DNA of 12,567 bases. It comes from Scatosoma sp964504025. Lineage in GTDB: Bacteria; Bacillota; Clostridia; Christensenellales; Borkfalkiaceae. The translations under genes were made by a program, and so were the position numbers. Numbering within the stretch: the first letter of the stretch is position 1; the number at the start of each line of letters is the position of its first letter. Positions 1 through 6,391 of the stretch are shown one piece after another. Location of the stretch: assembly GCA_964504025.1 (NCBI GenBank), contig CAZDCO010000036.1:1-12567 (forward strand), written 5' to 3'. The notes beneath the pieces were generated by a model. The model was not told the DNA's origin. It did no database searches and saw only the letters and a list, made by a program, of their open reading frames with translations.

Positions 1-1116
1 CTCGCGAACGTCCGGTTCTTCGGGAACGTAGTCAAAATGCAACCACGCGTTTTCGCCTGCTACGATACCTTTCGCACGCAAAACCGTGCCGTATGTTTCC
101 TCGTCGGACAGCGCGGACAACGCGTTTTCCAACTGCTCTTTCGTGAAACGCTTGGTCGTTTCCACGCCCCAGCTCGTAAACACTTCGTCGGCGTGGTGGT
201 GATGATGATGTCCGTGATCGTGGCAGCAGCACTCTTCGTCATGGTCGTGATGGTGATGCTCGTGGTCGTGCTCGTGGCAGCAGCACTCTTCGTCGGGGTC
301 GTGGTGATGATGCTCGTGGTCGTGCTCGTGGCAGCAACACTCTTCGTCATGGTCGTGATGGTGATGCTCGTGGTCGTGCTCGTGGCTGCAGCATTCTTCG
401 TCATGGTCGTGATGATGATGCTCGTGCTCGTGCTCGTGATCGTGGCAGCAGCACTCCTCGTCGTGGTCGTGATGATGATGCTCGACTTCGTGCGCCAGTC
501 TATCCAACTCCGTTTGCAAACAATTGGTCTTTTCCATTGCCGACAAAATGTCCTTGCCGCTCAACTGCGCCCAAGGCGAGGTAACGAGGGTTGCCGTACC
601 GTTCTTTTCACGCAACAGGGCAACCGCCGTGGACAACTTGTCCTCGCTCGTTTTATCGGTATGCGAAAGAATGATACAACTTGCGTTTTCCACCTGATCG
701 CAGAAAAATTCGCCAAAGTTTTTCAAATACATTTTGCATTTCGACGCGTCCACTACCGTGCAAAACGCGTTCAAAACCGAATCGTGCAAGTTGGCCGATT
801 GTACCGCTTTGATGACGTCGGAAAGTTTACCTACCCCCGACGGCTCGATAACGATACGGTCGGGCGCGTACTGCGCCTGTACCTTTTGCAACGCCGCGGA
901 AAAATCGCCGACGAGCGAGCAACATATACAGCCCGAATTCATTTCGGTGATCTCGATGCCCGCCTCTCTTAAAAATCCGCCGTCGATACCGATTTCGCCG
1001 AACTCGTTTTCAATGAGTACCACTTTTTCGCCTTGATAGGCTTCTTTGATCAGCTTTTTGATCAGCGTCGTTTTCCCTGCGCCCAAAAAGCCCGAAAAAA
1101 TATCAATCTTAGTCAT
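1..1116 (-). CDS. CobW/G3E-family GTPase (COG0523) with a His/Cys-rich metal-binding repeat block; 3' end outside window
   Basis: Reading down from ATG at 1116, 372 codons stay open to the window edge, so the C-terminus is missing. The start is supported by GGAGAG about 9 nt upstream. Seen: Walker A GFLGAGKTT (residues 9-17), switch segment ENEFGEIGID (36-45), the metal-binding CxCC motif GCICC (62-66), and EPSG (91-94). The usual guanine-specificity motif NKxD is replaced by SHTD (151-154). Residues 209-308 are a repeat block with about 46 His and 14 Cys. After it comes a CobW C-terminal-domain-like stretch with SWGVET and VLRAKGI. COG0523 proteins are GTP-dependent metallochaperones or metal-insertion factors (Zn, Ni, Co and others), and His-rich stretches are known in this family and in HypB. 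The metal and client here are unknown. The gene lies 35 nt after the aminopeptidase gene and is probably in the same operon. Membership of the family is secure; the specific role is not. Confidence 0.93.
   Translation of the reverse strand, partial: MTKIDIFSGFLGAGKTTLIKKLIKEAYQGEKVVLIENEFGEIGIDGGFLREAGIEITEMNSGCICCSLVGDFSAALQKVQAQYAPDRIVIEPSGVGKLSDVIKAVQSANLHDSVLNAFCTVVDASKCKMYLKNFGEFFCDQVENASCIILSHTDKTSEDKLSTAVALLREKNGTATLVTSPWAQLSGKDILSAMEKTNCLQTELDRLAHEVEHHHHDHDEECCCHDHEHEHEHHHHDHDEECCSHEHDHEHHHHDHDEECCCHEHDHEHHHHDPDEECCCHEHDHEHHHHDHDEECCCHDHGHHHHHHADEVFTSWGVETTKRFTKEQLENALSALSDEETYGTVLRAKGIVAGENAWLHFDYVPEEPDVRE
193..480 (-). repeat. In-frame 54-bp tandem repeats encoding His/Cys-rich units in the CobW-like gene
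   Basis: Five successive copies encode the unit HHHHDHDEECCC, joined by linkers of the type HEHDHE, and the block ends in HDHG plus six His. The period is 54 bp (18 residues). The copy translated first carries an extra 6 bp (one more EH), giving 60 bp. Substitutions are few: one CCC reads CCS, and one DHD reads DPD. The copies are nearly identical at DNA level, which fits recent expansion by slippage or recombination. The opposite strand is open through this block and encodes an artefactual Val/Leu/Met-rich peptide, which should not be annotated. Confidence 0.95.
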
Positions 1117-1151
1117 TCGTTTTCACTCTCCGTTCTTTTGATTCGGCTCGA

Positions 1152-2378
1152 TTAAAAAGCCCAGTTACCGTCTTTGAAAATTTGCACTCTTTCGCCCGTT
1201 TTGGTGATACCGACGATCGAAGTGTCGCGTGCGCCGATCATGAAATCGACGTGGATCATGCTATCGTTGATACCGCGCGCCTTGCATTCGGCGTCGGTAT
1301 ATTTTTCATAGCCCTTCAAACATTCGTTGAAGCCTTGTCCTACCGCCAAGTGGCAGCTCGCGTTTTCGTCGAACAGCGTGTTATAGAAGAGCACGCCGGA
1401 GTTGTTGATCGGCGAATCGTACGGGATCAACGCCACTTCGCCGAGCTTGCCTGCGCCCTCGTCCATCGATACCATTTGCTTTAACAACTCTTCGCCCTTT
1501 TCCGCTTTCACTTCGACGACTTTACCGTTCTCAAAACGCATGGAGAAGTTGTCGATCAACTCGCCCATATAGGACAACGGCTTCGTCGAATAGACGATAC
1601 CTTCAACCGAACCTGCCTTCGGGGAAGTGAATACTTCTTCGGTGGGAATGTTGGGGTTGAATACCCGTCCTTGCAACGTCTTTTCGTTGCCGCCGTTGAA
1701 AATGCCGTCCTCGTTCAACTCGACGCGCAAATCCGTACCGTTGCCGCTCTTATACTCTAAATAGCGCAGCCCGAGTCCGTTCAAATAGGCGCAACGCTTA
1801 TCCAAATCTTCGTTGTGTTCTTTCCAAGCCTTGATCGGGTTTTTGCCATCCGCGCGCGCAGTCAACAAAATGACGCGCCACATCTCTTCCACCGCTTTGC
1901 TTTCCGAAAGATGAGGGAATACCTTTTTCGCCCACGCCTTGCCGGGAACTGCCGCGATACACCATTGATGCTTGTTTTCCAACGCCAGGCGGAAAGGCTT
2001 GACTTGCGGATAAATCGCACGGCGTGCCGCACTCATTTTCTCTTGATCGACGCCGTTCATGCCGTCGGGATCTTCCGATTCGATATACAGGCGGCAAGAA
2101 TAGTTTTGCGCCTTAAATTCCCATTTTGCCTTTGCCCAAGGCTTCAACTCGGACAACGATTCTAACGAGCGATAGTTGGAGGAAAGTTTTTCTACGGGCT
2201 GATGCGACCATTCTACGTAGACTTCGCTTGCGCCCGCCTTATAACATTCTTCTACGACCATCGTGATAAAATCGGGTTGATCGAGCCCTGCCGCGATAAA
2301 TACCGTTTGTCCTTTCTTAACGTTCAGACCAACGCGTGCGATCAATTTTGCATACCTTTTTAATTGTGCTTTTCTCAT
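1152..2378 (-). CDS. M29-family metallo-aminopeptidase (AmpS/PepS/AmpT type)
   Basis: This is a 408-residue cytosolic exopeptidase that removes N-terminal residues from peptides using a co-catalytic divalent metal pair. Family motifs seen: the N-terminus RKAQLKRYAKLIARVGLNVKKGQ-like (first 20: RKAQLKRYAKLIARVGLNVK), the segment NPNIPTEEVFTSP, NTLFDENASCHLAVGQG, and the C-terminal IHVDFMIGARD. The Glu of TEEVF, the Glu of DENA, and the His and Asp residues of SCHLA and HVDFM correspond to the conserved metal ligands of this family. An ATG at 2414 would add 12 residues. I chose 2378 because GGAG lies about 9 nt upstream of it and because family members start near this point. Length is normal for M29. 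The gene starts 54 nt after the U32-family gene and ends 35 nt before the CobW-like gene, and is probably co-transcribed with both. A link to tRNA modification is not evident. Confidence 0.93.
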   Translation of the reverse strand: MRKAQLKRYAKLIARVGLNVKKGQTVFIAAGLDQPDFITMVVEECYKAGASEVYVEWSHQPVEKLSSNYRSLESLSELKPWAKAKWEFKAQNYSCRLYIESEDPDGMNGVDQEKMSAARRAIYPQVKPFRLALENKHQWCIAAVPGKAWAKKVFPHLSESKAVEEMWRVILLTARADGKNPIKAWKEHNEDLDKRCAYLNGLGLRYLEYKSGNGTDLRVELNEDGIFNGGNEKTLQGRVFNPNIPTEEVFTSPKAGSVEGIVYSTKPLSYMGELIDNFSMRFENGKVVEVKAEKGEELLKQMVSMDEGAGKLGEVALIPYDSPINNSGVLFYNTLFDENASCHLAVGQGFNECLKGYEKYTDAECKARGINDSMIHVDFMIGARDTSIVGITKTGERVQIFKDGNWAF

Positions 2379-2403
2379 GATATTTACTCCGTTGTTTATT
2401 TTC

Positions 2404-2434
2404 AACGCATACACGGGTAGCCCGTTTTTGCGTT
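2404..2434 (-). other. Intercistronic stem-loop overlapping the TrhP-like stop codon
   Basis: The arms are AACGCA (2404-2409) with TGCGTT (2429-2434), and ACGGG (2413-2417) with CCCGT (2421-2425). They are separated by a 3x3 internal loop, and the apical loop is three bases. In the minus-strand transcript the hairpin covers the last bases and stop codon of the U32-family gene. It is followed by A-rich sequence and not a U tract, so it does not look like an intrinsic terminator. It could be a 3'-end stabilising or processing element that sets the ratio between upstream and downstream cistrons. Confidence 0.5.
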
Positions 2435-3635
2435 ACTTGTCGATTTTTCTCCGTAAAAAGTCGCCCTTTTGCAAGGGGTACGGGCAGGGAAGGGTATACG
2501 TTTCGCATACGAGCTTCGCGTCCTCTACCCGTTCGCCTTTGGACGTGTACGCGTCCGTAACCTTGAACGTTTTACGGAAGTTTCCGCTCGGCGAAAGTAC
2601 CTCTAATTCGTCGCCGCAATAGAAGCGGTTGCGCATTTGCGCTTGCACGAATCCTTCGCCGCCGCCCACCACGTCGGCGATATACGTATACTCGCCCTTG
2701 GACTGGCTGTCGGTGTAGTTCACCGTCTTGTCGTTCGCGCCGTCGGCGTACGCCTGCGTATATTCTCTATGCGCGACGGCAAGCAATTCCCGTTCGGATA
2801 CCTTCGCGTCCTCGCCGTTCATGGCGCGGCGATAGGCGTTGATAACCGTCGCCAAATAGTACGCGCTCTTCATACGCCCTTCGATCTTGAACGAACGTAC
2901 GCCCGCGCGCTCCAAATCTTGCAAGCGATCGAGCATATTCAAATCTTTGCTGTTAAAAATATACGTTCCATTATCGTCCTGTTCCACGGGCAACCAAGCC
3001 GACTCCCCGTTCGTGGCGTTCAACGCGCGCACTTCGTATTTCCAACGGCATGCCTGCACGCAAGCACCGCGGTTGGACGAACGCCCGTCTAAATAGTCGG
3101 ATAACAAGCAGCGTCCGCTATACGAAATGCACATCGCCCCGTGCACGAACGCTTCCAGCTCCATATTCGGCACGAAGTCGTGGATCTCCGCGATTTCTCG
3201 AAGGGACAACTCGCGTGCCAAAACGATACGGGCAACGCCCTCGTCCTGCCAAAAGCGCACGGCGTACTTGTTCGTGGTATTCGCCTGTGTGGAAAGGTGT
3301 ATGGGCAGATCGGGCGCGACTTTTTTCGCCAACGCCACGATTCCGACGTCGCTGACGATGATCCCGTCTACGCCGCTATCGGACAGCAAGCGCAAATATT
3401 CTTCCATATACCCGAAGTCGGCGTTGCGCGCCAAAATATTGACGGTAACGTACACTTTTTTTTGCATGGAACGGGCAAGTTTGACGGCAGCGCGCAGCTC
3501 GTCCTCGGTGAAATTATCCGCAAAAGTGCGGAGGGAAAATTGCTTTCCCCCCAAATAGACGGCGTCCGCGCCGAAATGCAACGCCGTTTCTAATTTCGTA
3601 AAACTCCCTGCAGGTGCTAACAACTCCGCTTGCAT
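2433..3635 (-). CDS. trhP: U32-family protein, TrhP-like tRNA wobble-uridine hydroxylase
   Basis: A 400-residue member of family U32, historically called collagenase-like peptidases. Seen: N-terminal LLAPAG and YLGGKQFSLR; STQANTTN (115-122); the U32 signature EAFVHGAMC...GRCLLS (161-179); and Cys169, Cys176, Cys192 and Cys196, positioned as in family members where such cysteines hold an iron-sulfur cluster. TrhP of E. coli, and TrhP1/TrhP2 (YrrN/YrrO) of Bacillus subtilis, make 5-hydroxyuridine at tRNA position 34 using prephenate. The assignment is strengthened by TrmR, the next enzyme of that pathway, lying immediately upstream with a 16-nt gap, as in the B. subtilis yrrMNO cluster. Only one U32 paralogue is present here, unlike the B. 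subtilis pair. GGGAGA precedes the start. Other U32 enzymes (RlhA, UbiU/UbiV) are less likely given this context. Confidence 0.87.
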   Translation of the reverse strand: MQAELLAPAGSFTKLETALHFGADAVYLGGKQFSLRTFADNFTEDELRAAVKLARSMQKKVYVTVNILARNADFGYMEEYLRLLSDSGVDGIIVSDVGIVALAKKVAPDLPIHLSTQANTTNKYAVRFWQDEGVARIVLARELSLREIAEIHDFVPNMELEAFVHGAMCISYSGRCLLSDYLDGRSSNRGACVQACRWKYEVRALNATNGESAWLPVEQDDNGTYIFNSKDLNMLDRLQDLERAGVRSFKIEGRMKSAYYLATVINAYRRAMNGEDAKVSERELLAVAHREYTQAYADGANDKTVNYTDSQSKGEYTYIADVVGGGEGFVQAQMRNRFYCGDELEVLSPSGNFRKTFKVTDAYTSKGERVEDAKLVCETYTLPCPYPLQKGDFLRRKIDK

Positions 3636-3651
3636 GCCTTTTCTCCCGTGC

Positions 3652-4278
3652 TTACTTTTCTTTCGTATATACCGACAACGCCACGCCGTCGCCCACGTCG
3701 ATCACAGACGTAACGAAATCGGTATCCGCCGTAATCGTTTGTAAATAGCCGCGAATTTTCTCCACGATCGAACGGCGTTTTTGCGGCGTGGGTTGCTCAC
3801 CGCTTACCCAGCCGTATAAAAGTACATCGTCGGCAAAGAGTACCGCGCCCGTCTTCATCAAACGCTTCAAATCGAAGAGATACTTTTCGTATTGCGCTTT
3901 CGGTCCGTCCATAAAGACGAAATCGAATTCACCGTCCATCATGGACAATATTTCGCCGGCGTCTCCCAGATACGCGTTCACACGCGAAGAAAGCCCGAAG
4001 TGCGCGAAATTTTCTTTCGCCTCCAAATAGCGTTCCTCTTCCAACTCGATCGTCGTCAGGCGCGCGTCGGGGCAGGCTTGTAACATCGCAGTGCCCGAAA
4101 GTCCTACCGCCGTGCCGATTTCCAAAATACGTTTGGGGCGTATCGCGGCGAGCGTAACGAGCAAAAACTGCAACGTTTCGTCGTCTGCAACGGGGATTCC
4201 GCGTTCAAGCGCAAGCGCGCGACGCGCTTTTACCTCGTCGTCGATATGCAATTTTACCAATGACGCCGTATACTGCAT
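3652..4278 (-). CDS. trmR: SAM-dependent O-methyltransferase, TrmR-like (tRNA 5-hydroxyuridine to 5-methoxyuridine)
   Basis: A 208-residue class I methyltransferase of the O-methyltransferase family 3 (COG4122, YrrM type). Seen: SAM-binding motif I ILEIGTAVGLSG (51-62); TTIELEEER (75-83), whose acidic end contacts the SAM ribose in this fold; a metal-binding-type FVFMDGPKAQY (120-130); and FADDVLLYG (148-156), which supplies two further acidic residues. TrmR of B. subtilis (YrrM) methylates ho5U34 to mo5U34 in tRNAs reading NNU/NNA/NNG codons. Here it directly precedes the TrhP-like gene and follows RNase J with a 14-nt gap, so all three are very likely co-transcribed. AAAGGAAG lies just upstream of the start. 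From sequence alone the family is certain, and the tRNA substrate is inferred from gene order. A small-molecule catechol-type methyltransferase is the main alternative. Confidence 0.87.
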   Translation of the reverse strand: MQYTASLVKLHIDDEVKARRALALERGIPVADDETLQFLLVTLAAIRPKRILEIGTAVGLSGTAMLQACPDARLTTIELEEERYLEAKENFAHFGLSSRVNAYLGDAGEILSMMDGEFDFVFMDGPKAQYEKYLFDLKRLMKTGAVLFADDVLLYGWVSGEQPTPQKRRSIVEKIRGYLQTITADTDFVTSVIDVGDGVALSVYTKEK

Positions 4279-4292
4279 ATTCTTCCTTTCGT

Positions 4293-6278
4293 TTATACGT
4301 CTAATACGCTGACTACGATCAGCGGAGATTGCTTACAGCTCTTATAGAAATAGTTTTTCAACGCCTTTTTAATGGTCGCCGTCAACTCTTCCTTGTTACC
4401 GTTTTCATAATCGTACCCGTCTACCGCGCGTTGCACGACGGTTTTGATCGCGCCGTTCTTATCGGAGTTTTCCGCCGCGACGAATCCGCGCGATTCGATC
4501 ACAGGATCGTTGATGACGTAGTTGCCCGTTACGGCAATAGCGACGGTGAAAATACCGTCCGAAGACATCTTCAAGCGGTCCTTCATAACTTCGCTCGTGC
4601 CGTAGTCTTCATACCCCTCGCCGTCGATCAATCTCGTACCTGCCTGCACGCTTTCGCCAAATTTCATCGAATTTTCCGTCAATTCGACACAGCTGCCGAT
4701 TTCGGTAATCAAGATGTTTTGCGGCGGCATACCCAAGTTTTCCGCCAAGTCCGCGTGGCGTTTCAAGTGCCGATATTCGCCGTGGACGGGAATGAAAAAT
4801 TTAGGTTTTAAGAGGGAGTGCAAAATTTTATGTTCCTCTTGACAAGCGTGTCCCGAAACGTGGATCTTTTCCAAGCTTTCATACACGACATGCGCGCCCT
4901 TTTGATAGAGGTTATTGATGACGCGATACACGGGTTTTTCGTTACCTGGAATGGGGGTGGCGGAAATGATAATCGTATCGTTCGTGCCTACCGTTACTTT
5001 ATTAAACTCGCCCGAAGCCATACGCGTCAACGCACTCATCGGCTCGCCCTGCGTACCCGTCGAAACGATCAACAACTCGCCGTCGAACAAGTTTTTCGTC
5101 TTTTCTATATCGATCAACACGCCTTCGGGGATCTTCAATTCGCCGATTTTCACCGCGGCGTCCACTACCTTGAACATACTTCTGCCCGACAGCGCGACTT
5201 TACGGCGATATTTCACCGCCAAATCGATAATTTGCTGCAAGCGGTGCACGTTCGACGCGAACGTGGCAATGATCAAACGGCGCGTCATATTTTCCGAGAA
5301 CAGGTGATCGAGCGTCGTTCCGACGACCGTTTCACTCATCGTATACCCCGGACGTTCGATATTCGTCGATTCGCCCATATACAGCAACACGCCCTCGTCG
5401 CCGAGCTGCGCGATGCGCTTGAAATCGATCGGCGAACCCGCCACGGGCGTCAGATCGATTTTGAAATCGCCGCTGTGATAGATTAAGCCGCACGGCGTGC
5501 GAATTGCCAACGCGCACGCACCCGAAATGGAGTGGTTGACGTTGATAAACTCTACCGAAAATACGCCCAAGCGCACGACGTCTCCCGGTTTTACTACCCG
5601 TTGAGGGTTGCCCGTTACGCGGTGTTCTTGCAATTTGTTATCCACGAGCATCAGCGTCAGCTTCGTGCCGTAGATAGGCGTTGCAGGCAACAACTCTTTC
5701 ATAAGATACGGTATGCCGCCGATATGATCCTCGTGTCCGTGCGTGAGCAATACGCCGCGGATCTTATCCTTGTTTTGCGCCAAATAGGTAATATCGGGGA
5801 CGACGGAATCGATACCCGGCATATCCTCGTTGTTGGGGAAGGTCAAGCCTGCGTCCACGACGATAATATCGTTTCCGTATTCGATCGCCGTCATATTTTT
5901 ACCGATCTCGCCTACGCCGCCCAAGAAGATAATTTTCACCGCTTTTTTGCGCTTGCCGATTTTTCCCTTCGCCGGCGTCGGTTGCTTCGCTTTCGGTTGT
6001 TTGGACGCTTGCGTATCCTTCGCCTTCGTTTGCTTAGATTGCGTAGTCGGCTTCGTCTTATCCGCAGCCTTGTCGCGAGCGGCGGTCGGTTTTTTCTCCG
6101 TTTTGCGTACCTTTACGGGCACTGCCTTTGCGCGCGCGGCGTTACGAGCGGCGTCGTCCGCGGAAAACGCCGTGCCTTGCGGACTGCGTTTCGTGCTTCT
6201 CGGACGCTTCTTCTCGTTCGACGTCGGTTGCTGCGTACCGCTCGTCTTCACTTTTTCCGTTGCTTTTCCTGTTTTCAC
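4293..6278 (-). CDS. rnj: Ribonuclease J with a long basic N-terminal extension
   Basis: A 661-residue metallo-beta-lactamase/beta-CASP ribonuclease with 5'-to-3' exonuclease and endonuclease activity in mRNA decay and rRNA maturation. Seen: IIFLGGVGEIGKNMT (116-130); zinc-binding HGHEDH (180-185); NHSISG with His249; HSGDF with His268 and Asp271; FASNVHR (340-346); STGTQGEPMSAL (406-417); and HVSGHA (473-478), FIPVHGEYRHL (495-505) and a C-terminal domain. The motif commonly reading SDSTN reads GESTN here (302-306). The catalytic body begins near residue 112 and has normal family length. Residues 1-112 are an extra low-complexity tail rich in Lys, Ala, Thr, Gln and Pro, likely disordered and suited to RNA or ribosome contact. 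AAGGAG sits about 13 nt before ATG, a slightly long spacing, directly below a small hairpin. It is the first gene of the run ending in the CobW-like gene. Confidence 0.96.
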   Translation of the reverse strand: MKTGKATEKVKTSGTQQPTSNEKKRPRSTKRSPQGTAFSADDAARNAARAKAVPVKVRKTEKKPTAARDKAADKTKPTTQSKQTKAKDTQASKQPKAKQPTPAKGKIGKRKKAVKIIFLGGVGEIGKNMTAIEYGNDIIVVDAGLTFPNNEDMPGIDSVVPDITYLAQNKDKIRGVLLTHGHEDHIGGIPYLMKELLPATPIYGTKLTLMLVDNKLQEHRVTGNPQRVVKPGDVVRLGVFSVEFINVNHSISGACALAIRTPCGLIYHSGDFKIDLTPVAGSPIDFKRIAQLGDEGVLLYMGESTNIERPGYTMSETVVGTTLDHLFSENMTRRLIIATFASNVHRLQQIIDLAVKYRRKVALSGRSMFKVVDAAVKIGELKIPEGVLIDIEKTKNLFDGELLIVSTGTQGEPMSALTRMASGEFNKVTVGTNDTIIISATPIPGNEKPVYRVINNLYQKGAHVVYESLEKIHVSGHACQEEHKILHSLLKPKFFIPVHGEYRHLKRHADLAENLGMPPQNILITEIGSCVELTENSMKFGESVQAGTRLIDGEGYEDYGTSEVMKDRLKMSSDGIFTVAIAVTGNYVINDPVIESRGFVAAENSDKNGAIKTVVQRAVDGYDYENGNKEELTATIKKALKNYFYKSCKQSPLIVVSVLDV

Positions 6279-6297
6279 TTCGTTCTTTCTTCTCCTT

Positions 6298-6314
6298 GGC
6301 GGATATATTCCGCC
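6298..6314 (-). promoter_or_regulatory. Perfect 6-bp hairpin next to the RNase J ribosome binding site
   Basis: In the minus-strand RNA the arms are GGCGGA and TCCGCC around the 5-nt loop AUAUA. The hairpin is followed after one base by the AAGGAG of the RNase J gene. A GC-rich stem here could protect the mRNA 5' region or modulate ribosome access. Autoregulation by RNase J itself is an attractive but untested idea. Confidence 0.45.
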
Positions 6315-6323
6315 CCATAAAAT

Positions 6324-6356
6324 AGAGAGCCGAAAATATGCAATTATCAGCTCTCT
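6324..6356 (-). terminator. Inverted repeat between the 744-residue gene and RNase J; possible weak terminator
   Basis: AGAGAGC (6324-6330) pairs with GCTCTCT (6350-6356) across a 19-nt spacer, and in the minus transcript it is followed by AUUUUAU. The T tract is short and interrupted, so termination would be inefficient. It is the only hairpin of this kind in the 113-nt gap after the 744-residue gene's stop codon. I found no convincing promoter for RNase J in this gap, so partial read-through from the upstream gene is possible. Confidence 0.4.
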
Positions 6357-6391
6357 CGTTCGTTATTCGTATTTTTTGTCTTGCGTTTGCA

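Noticed and set aside
193..480. 54-bp tandem repeats considered as a CRISPR array
   Set aside because: The units are contiguous with no unique spacers and encode in-frame His/Cys modules within a conserved gene.
37..972. Long plus-strand open frame with Val/Leu/Met-rich repeats opposite the CobW-like gene
   Set aside because: It is the antisense of the His/Cys tandem repeats. The minus frame has a Walker A, CxCC motif and ribosome binding site, while the plus frame has no recognisable domain.
2379..2414. Upstream ATG at 2414 as the start of the aminopeptidase
   Set aside because: The ATG at 2378 has a well-placed GGAG and gives the expected family N-terminus; the extra 12 residues have no family resemblance.
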